Shown here in pieces: positions 5,660-9,396 of a stretch of 9,396 nucleotides of DNA; positions within the stretch are counted from its first letter, which is position 1; the number at the start of each line of letters is the position of its first letter. The notes under the pieces are model-generated. The model saw only the letters and a list, made by a program, of their open reading frames with translations. It did not search any database and had not been told where the DNA came from. A program made the position numbers and the translations under genes. Source of the stretch: an uncultured Bryobacterales bacterium (GTDB taxonomy: Bacteria; Acidobacteriota; Terriglobia; Bryobacterales; UBA6623); contig CAMPKL010000100.1 in assembly GCA_946887065.1 (NCBI GenBank), forward strand, positions 1 through 9,396. The letters run 5' to 3'.

Positions 5660-6808
5660 ATGCTGGTGGCGGGGCTCATGAGCGGCACGTCGGTCGACGG
5701 CATCGACGTCGCCCTAGTCGAGATCGAGGGCGAAGGTTTCGACCAACAAATCCGTACTGTCGCCTTTCACGAAATCCCTTTCCCGGCCGGCGTCCGCCAG
5801 GGAGTGCTCTCCATATCCAACGCCGAGATCAGTACCGCACGCCTCAGCCAGATGAATTTTTTGCTCGGCGAACTATTCGGCGACGCCGTGGTCGAAGCAT
5901 GCAAGAGGTCCTCCATCCCTCTGAGCAGCCTCGGCTTGGTCGGCTCTCACGGTCAGACGATTTACCACCAAGCGTCGGCCACGACGCTCTATGACCGCGC
6001 CGTATCGAGCACGCTGCAAATCGGCGAACCCTCGCTCATCGCCGCGAGAACTCGAACGCCCGTCATCGCCGATTTTCGTCCGGCCGATATGGCCGTCGGC
6101 GGACAAGGCGCTCCGCTGGTCCCCTACGTGGACTATTTGCTCTACCGCCATCCTGAAAAAGGCCGCGTCGCGCTCAACATCGGCGGCATCGCCAATATCA
6201 CCGCCATCCCGCCTGGCGCGCCTCCCGAGGCGGTCGTCGCATTCGACACCGGACCGGGCAACATGATCATCGACGCCCTCGTCGCCCAGTTCTCCGCCGG
6301 CGCTCTGACCTTCGACCGCGACGGCCGCATGGCCGCTTCCGGGCGCGTTAACTATCCGCTGCTCGCCGAACTCATGAAAAAGGCTTACATCCAGCGCTCT
6401 CCGCCAAAGAGCTGCGGCCGCGAACAGTACGGCGCCGAGTTCGTCTCCGCGCTGCTCGGCGAAGGCGTTGCCGCCGCCGATCTCGTCGCTACGGCAACGG
6501 CCTTCACAGTCGCCGCCATCGCCGATGCGCTGCGGCATTTTATCGCTCCCCACATGCCTGTCGATGAACTGATCGTCTCCGGCGGCGGCGCTAAGAATCC
6601 CGAGTTGCTTCGCCGCCTTCGTGAACAGCTCGACCGCGTGCGCGTACTTCATTCCCGGGACTTGGGCATCGACGGCGACGCGAAAGAGGCCATCGCGTTC
6701 GCAGCCTTAGCCTACGAGAGTTGGCATCGCCGTCCGGCTAATCTTCCCTCGGCCACTGGCGCCCGCCGTCCGGCCATCCTCGGTAAAGTCTGCTATCCGC
6801 CCTGCTGA
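5660..6808 (+). CDS. anmK: Anhydro-N-acetylmuramic acid kinase
   Basis: AnmK opens the 1,6-anhydro ring of anhydro-N-acetylmuramic acid and phosphorylates it, giving MurNAc-6-phosphate for cell-wall recycling in the cytosol. The 382-residue length is close to the E. coli enzyme (369). It belongs to the sugar kinase/actin-fold group. Visible motifs are G-L-M-S-G-T-S-V-D-G-I-D at 5-16 (phosphate loop), S-H-G-Q-T at 96-100, D-F-R-P-A-D-M-A-V-G-G-Q-G-A-P at 138-152 and N-I-G-G-I-A-N at 173-179. They continue with F-D-T-G-P-G-N at 195-201 (Asp196 is the likely catalytic base), P-P-K-S-C-G-R-E at 248-255, S-G-G-G-A-K-N-P at 307-314 and D-A-K-E-A at 340-344. Cys252 stands where Thr is common. The ATG directly follows the mutS TAA, with AAGG 11 bases upstream, so the two are probably co-transcribed and translationally coupled. 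No murQ is present in the window. Confidence 0.96.
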   Translation: MLVAGLMSGTSVDGIDVALVEIEGEGFDQQIRTVAFHEIPFPAGVRQGVLSISNAEISTARLSQMNFLLGELFGDAVVEACKRSSIPLSSLGLVGSHGQTIYHQASATTLYDRAVSSTLQIGEPSLIAARTRTPVIADFRPADMAVGGQGAPLVPYVDYLLYRHPEKGRVALNIGGIANITAIPPGAPPEAVVAFDTGPGNMIIDALVAQFSAGALTFDRDGRMAASGRVNYPLLAELMKKAYIQRSPPKSCGREQYGAEFVSALLGEGVAAADLVATATAFTVAAIADALRHFIAPHMPVDELIVSGGGAKNPELLRRLREQLDRVRVLHSRDLGIDGDAKEAIAFAALAYESWHRRPANLPSATGARRPAILGKVCYPPC

Positions 6809-6810
6809 GA

Positions 6811-6816
6811 GATAAT
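6811..6816 (+). promoter_or_regulatory. -10-like box GATAAT just before the FAH gene
   Basis: GATAAT, followed by GG, ends only 9 bases before the ATG at 6826. If used, RNA would start about 3 bases before the ATG, giving a nearly leaderless message. No -35 sequence is evident and no Shine-Dalgarno is well placed. Read-through from anmK, which stops 17 bases upstream of the ATG, is the alternative. Confidence 0.4.
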
Positions 6817-6825
6817 GGCCGGACG

Positions 6826-7665
6826 ATGAAACTGTGTACCGCTGAGTTCGACGGCTCGAAGTTCGCCGCAATCCTCAAAGGCGATAAGCTGCTGCCGGTC
6901 TCCGACGTCAACGTCAAACGCGGCACGCGCTATTCCAGCAATTTGCTCGAACTCATCGGCGATCCCGACTCCGCCGCACTCGGCGATCTATCGAAAGGTC
7001 TATCGGCGACCATTCCTTTGATCGAAACACGCCTGCGCATCCCCTACGAGCGGCCCGGTAAGGTTTGGTGCATTGGCCTCAACTACAGGACCCACGCCGA
7101 AGACCTCAACGCCCAGCAGCCCGATGAGCCGGGCAGCTTCATGAAGCCTTCTTCGTCGTTCTTCGAGCCCGGCGGAGAGATCGTGCTGCCGCCTGAGCGC
7201 CTTACCAAAGACGTCGACGCCGAGGGCGAACTCGCGCTGGTCTTCGGCAAGCGCTGCAAGAACGTGCCGATCGAAGAAGTCCCCGGCGTCCTATTCGGCT
7301 ACACCACCGCGCTGGACATGACCGCGCTGGACATCCTTGCCAAGAACACGCGCTACCTGCAACGCTCCAAGAGTTTCGACACCTTCTTCAGCTTCGGCCC
7401 GATCATCGTCACCAAAGACGAAGTCGCCGACATCGCAGACGTCGAAGTCGTCACCATCCACAACGGCACGGAGTTTTCGCGCGACTACGTACGCAACATG
7501 CGCCACTCGCCGTTCAAGCTGGCCGCCTTCCACAGCGAGGTGATGACCTTCGAACCGGGCGACATCCTTTCCACTGGATGCCCCAAGGGCGCGCGCATTA
7601 AGGCCGGAGACACGGTCGAAGCGCACGTCACCGGCATCGGCCGGCTGAACGCGACAGTTCGTTAA
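6826..7665 (+). CDS. Fumarylacetoacetate hydrolase (FAH) family enzyme
   Basis: FAH-fold enzymes use a divalent metal to cleave C-C bonds, hydrate or decarboxylate small 2-oxo or beta-diketo acids. The 279-residue protein has a short N-terminal domain (1-75) and the catalytic domain (about 78-278). Visible motifs are W-C-I-G-L-N-Y-R-T-H-A-E-D at 81-93 and D-A-E-G-E-L-A at 131-137. Glu133 and Glu135, with Asp164 in T-T-A-L-D, form the expected metal triad. They are followed by R-S-K-S-F-D-T-F at 180-187 (Lys182), E-P-G-D-I-L-S-T-G at 243-251 and G-I-G-R-L at 270-274. The family's G-T-P-x-G reads G-C-P-K-G here. Substrate cannot be called from sequence: acylpyruvase, 2-hydroxyhepta-2,4-diene-1,7-dioate isomerase and ureidoglycolate lyase types all look alike. 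It lies 17 bases after anmK, and its stop overlaps that of the opposite-strand gene. Confidence 0.93.
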   Translation: MKLCTAEFDGSKFAAILKGDKLLPVSDVNVKRGTRYSSNLLELIGDPDSAALGDLSKGLSATIPLIETRLRIPYERPGKVWCIGLNYRTHAEDLNAQQPDEPGSFMKPSSSFFEPGGEIVLPPERLTKDVDAEGELALVFGKRCKNVPIEEVPGVLFGYTTALDMTALDILAKNTRYLQRSKSFDTFFSFGPIIVTKDEVADIADVEVVTIHNGTEFSRDYVRNMRHSPFKLAAFHSEVMTFEPGDILSTGCPKGARIKAGDTVEAHVTGIGRLNATVR

Positions 7666-8174
7666 CGGGAGGTTAGGGCCCCCGCCAATTTGACGATGTC
7701 GTCACCCTCCACCGGCTTGTTGGCGTCCGCTTGGCTGAACTGCTTTTCGAGCGAGTGGAAGACCGACAGCGAGCGCGCCAACTCATCCACATCGGCGCCC
7801 TCGTCCACCGTCACTTCATGCTCCACCCAACTGCACAGCGGAATATTGCGGAAGTACAAACGCTCCTGCACCACCAAGCACCTGCGATTGGCGAACAGCA
7901 TCTTCTGATCGCGAATGAACCGCCGCTGTTCGGTATGCAGGTCTTGCATCACAGCTTCCAGCGAATTCGTACGCGACGCCTCTTCGCGCAGCCGGTTCAA
8001 TTCGTCCAGCGCGTTCTTCTGCGCTTCGATCGAGGCCCGGGCCTCGCCCAGCGCTTGCCGCTCGCGGGCCAGTTGGACTTCCATGCGCTGCTGCATGATG
8101 TAAACCGCCAGCACAGCCGAACCTACGCAAAGGCAAATCGGCAAAAACAACCAGAGTGCGGCCTGCAAAGTCAT
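7662..8174 (-). CDS. Membrane-anchored coiled-coil protein of unknown function
   Basis: I do not recognise this 170-residue protein. Residues 5-27 form one strongly hydrophobic segment (L-W-L-F-L-P-I-C-L-C start) with almost no residues before it, consistent with an uncleaved anchor. Residues 29-95 are rich in E, R, Q, A and L with leucines spaced as in a coiled coil. The rest (96-170) is a mixed soluble tail with R-R-C-L-V-V-Q-E-R-L-Y-F-R-N at 97-110 and an acidic stretch around 120-131. The layout resembles small bitopic proteins such as FtsB/FtsL-type or stalk proteins, but no family motif supports those names. The reading frame is supported by a perfect TATAAT box upstream, by coherent protein architecture and by G-ending codon preference on its own strand. 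It converges on the FAH gene and diverges from the gene at 8219. Confidence 0.75.
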   Translation of the reverse strand: MTLQAALWLFLPICLCVGSAVLAVYIMQQRMEVQLARERQALGEARASIEAQKNALDELNRLREEASRTNSLEAVMQDLHTEQRRFIRDQKMLFANRRCLVVQERLYFRNIPLCSWVEHEVTVDEGADVDELARSLSVFHSLEKQFSQADANKPVEGDDIVKLAGALTSR

Positions 8175-8197
8175 AGAGGATTGTCCAGGACGAAAAC

Positions 8198-8203
8198 ATT
8201 ATA
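8198..8203 (-). promoter_or_regulatory. Consensus -10 box TATAAT for the minus-strand gene
   Basis: On the minus strand this reads exactly TATAAT, 23 bases before the ATG at 8174. It lies in the 44-base divergent gap. No good -35 hexamer stands out. The implied leader is about 16 bases and lacks a Shine-Dalgarno. The plus-strand reading of the same bases (ATTATA) might serve the divergent gene, but that is weaker. Confidence 0.5.
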
Positions 8204-8218
8204 CCCTCGATTTGTACG

Positions 8219-9379
8219 ATGTTGGAACCCCCATCCGTTACCATCAACTGCGTGACTGACCCCGGCTTCGACGAGATCGGCCAATTGCTCGCCGAGCACG
8301 GGCCCGCCGGTTTCGACTTGCTCGCCGAACGCTTTATCGCCTCCGGCAACTTCCCTGCGGCATTCGAGGCGCGGCTGATGAAAAAGCGCGTTGAGATGGG
8401 GCTGCCGCTGATGTCTCAATCGCAAGGCGACCTCTCGCCCGAAAACGCCCGCACCTACGCCGACGCGCAAATCGCCGCCGCACGGGAAATCGGCGGTCTC
8501 TACCTCGGCCGCAACGATATCCGCCGCGCTTGGCCCTACTTCCGCGCCATCGGCGAGACGGGCGTCGTTAAAGACGCGATCGAAAAACTGTCGCTGGAAA
8601 TGGACGGCGATCTCATCGACGGCGCAATCGAAGTGGGCTTTTACGAGGCCGTTCATCCGGAGAAAGGCCTGGCTTTGTTGTTGAACCGGCACGGCATCTG
8701 CCGCGCGATCACCACCTTCGGGCAATACCCTTCGCTCGAAGGCCGCGATGCCGCAGGCGCCCTACTCATCCGCACCATCTATGACGAGTTGCTCGGCAAC
8801 ATTCTCTCAGCGCTTGAGATGGAAGACTCCGGCGCCTCGCTGCTCGAACTGGTCGAAGCCAATGAAGATTTGTTCGCGGGCAACGCCAGCTACATCGACG
8901 TCTCGCACGTTATCTCGGTGCTGCGCTATGCCATCGAGCTTGAAGATTCGCAAATCCTGCAAAGGTCATACGAACTGACCGAGTACGGACGCCGCCTGAG
9001 CGAGATGTACCAGTTCAAAGGACAGTTCCCCTTTGAGGAACCTTTCCCCGACTATGGCGCCTATTTGCAGGCGCTGCTGGGAATGAACGTGGACGCCGCC
9101 CTGGATCGTTTCCGGGCCAAACTCAGCCCGGAGCCCGATCCCTACGGCGACATCGCGGCGCAAACGCTGGTCAACCTGCTCGTCCGCCTCGACCGCTTGC
9201 CCGAAGCCATCGACGTCGCCGAAGAGCGCCTCGCGGGAATCCCTCTGGATCGCCTTATCTGCCCCGGCCCGCTCGAATTGTGCGAACGCGCCGGCGACTT
9301 CGACCGCCTCAGATCCATCGCCCTCCAAACCAACAACCGCATCGCCTACGCGGCGGCTTTAGCAAAGCAGCCTAAATAA
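8219..9379 (+). CDS. Helical protein of unknown function, possibly TPR-like
   Basis: This 386-residue soluble protein has no signal peptide or membrane segment. It appears almost wholly alpha-helical, with alternating amphipathic segments suggestive of a solenoid. Stretches that read like conserved motifs are F-E-A-R-L-M-K-K-R (48-56), I-R-R-A-W-P-Y-F-R-A-I-G-E (102-114), V-G-F-Y-E-A-V-H-P (140-148), N-R-H-G-I-C-R-A-I-T (157-166) and P-F-E-E-P-F-P-D-Y (272-280). The C-terminal part (roughly 290-386) has TPR-like spacing, including R-L-P-E-A-I-D-V-A-E-E-R-L and C-E-R-A-G-D-F-D-R-L. No catalytic motif is clear. I believe similar conserved hypotheticals occur in Acidobacteriota and Planctomycetota, but this is from memory. 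The start is uncertain: ATG 8219 has no ribosome site, and GTG 8252 is an in-frame alternative that would remove 11 residues. Confidence 0.85.
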   Translation: MLEPPSVTINCVTDPGFDEIGQLLAEHGPAGFDLLAERFIASGNFPAAFEARLMKKRVEMGLPLMSQSQGDLSPENARTYADAQIAAAREIGGLYLGRNDIRRAWPYFRAIGETGVVKDAIEKLSLEMDGDLIDGAIEVGFYEAVHPEKGLALLLNRHGICRAITTFGQYPSLEGRDAAGALLIRTIYDELLGNILSALEMEDSGASLLELVEANEDLFAGNASYIDVSHVISVLRYAIELEDSQILQRSYELTEYGRRLSEMYQFKGQFPFEEPFPDYGAYLQALLGMNVDAALDRFRAKLSPEPDPYGDIAAQTLVNLLVRLDRLPEAIDVAEERLAGIPLDRLICPGPLELCERAGDFDRLRSIALQTNNRIAYAAALAKQPK

Positions 9380-9396
9380 CCAGCCCTAGCGCTTCA

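Noticed and set aside
5873..6652. A 259-codon minus-strand frame inside anmK
   Set aside because: It is antisense to a gene with every AnmK motif intact. Its composition (Asp, Gly, Arg, Ala) is what a GC-rich gene yields when read backwards.
7731..8255. A 174-codon plus-strand open frame opposite the minus-strand coiled-coil gene
   Set aside because: Its protein is rich in His, Gln and Arg with no coherent architecture, it lacks a ribosome site and it runs into the start of the next gene. The minus-strand frame has a membrane segment, coiled coil and consensus -10 box.
1..9396. CRISPR arrays, tRNA or rRNA genes, insertion sequences, attachment sites, defence or toxin-antitoxin genes
   Set aside because: No spaced direct repeats, cloverleaf-like segments, transposase or integrase motifs, or small toxin-antitoxin gene pairs were seen on either strand. 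The content is housekeeping plus conserved unknown proteins.

Overview
This is a GC-rich (by eye about 60% G+C) bacterial chromosomal window. It has eight clear protein genes plus a tetratricopeptide gene cut by the left edge. Gene content and protein style suggest Acidobacteriota, perhaps the Bryobacter/Solibacter group. The hints are the TPR protein with its expanded last repeat, a PGK/MutS/AnmK/FAH neighbourhood, and TAnAATGG-type promoter boxes. That assignment is an inference and no rRNA is present to confirm it. I see no tRNA, rRNA, CRISPR array, insertion sequence, integrase or phage gene. The window reads as ordinary core chromosome, and I did not find a convincing new multi-gene system.

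Layout. Positions 1-442 hold the 3' end of a TPR protein, followed by two tandem hairpins (443-497) that look like a terminator. Next comes a 93-residue membrane-anchored protein (517-798) whose tail is a YHS-like domain with every expected cysteine replaced. A lipoprotein of unknown function (865-1617) has its own promoter-like box. Then come phosphoglycerate kinase (1691-2878), MutS (3005-5659) and anhydro-N-acetylmuramic acid kinase, which starts on the base after the mutS stop codon (5660-6808). A fumarylacetoacetate hydrolase family enzyme (6826-7665) follows. A minus-strand gene (7662-8174) encodes a membrane-anchored coiled-coil protein and meets the hydrolase gene tail to tail, sharing a TTAA. 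A divergent plus-strand gene (8219-9379) encodes a conserved-looking helical protein of unknown function. There is no gene-free stretch longer than about 130 bases.

How the genes relate. PGK serves central carbon metabolism, MutS starts mismatch repair, AnmK recycles cell-wall sugar, and the FAH enzyme probably acts on a small dicarboxylic or 2-oxo acid. They do not form one pathway. mutS and anmK are probably translated from one message. The hydrolase has a promoter-like box so close to its start that its mRNA may be leaderless.

The points most worth a second look are the cysteine-free YHS-like domain, two repeat tracts inside mutS (an 8-T run next to the mismatch-recognition motif and a Gly-Asn hexanucleotide repeat), the recurring TAnAATGG boxes, the palindromic shared stop codons at 7660-7667, and the two unrecognised proteins at the right end.
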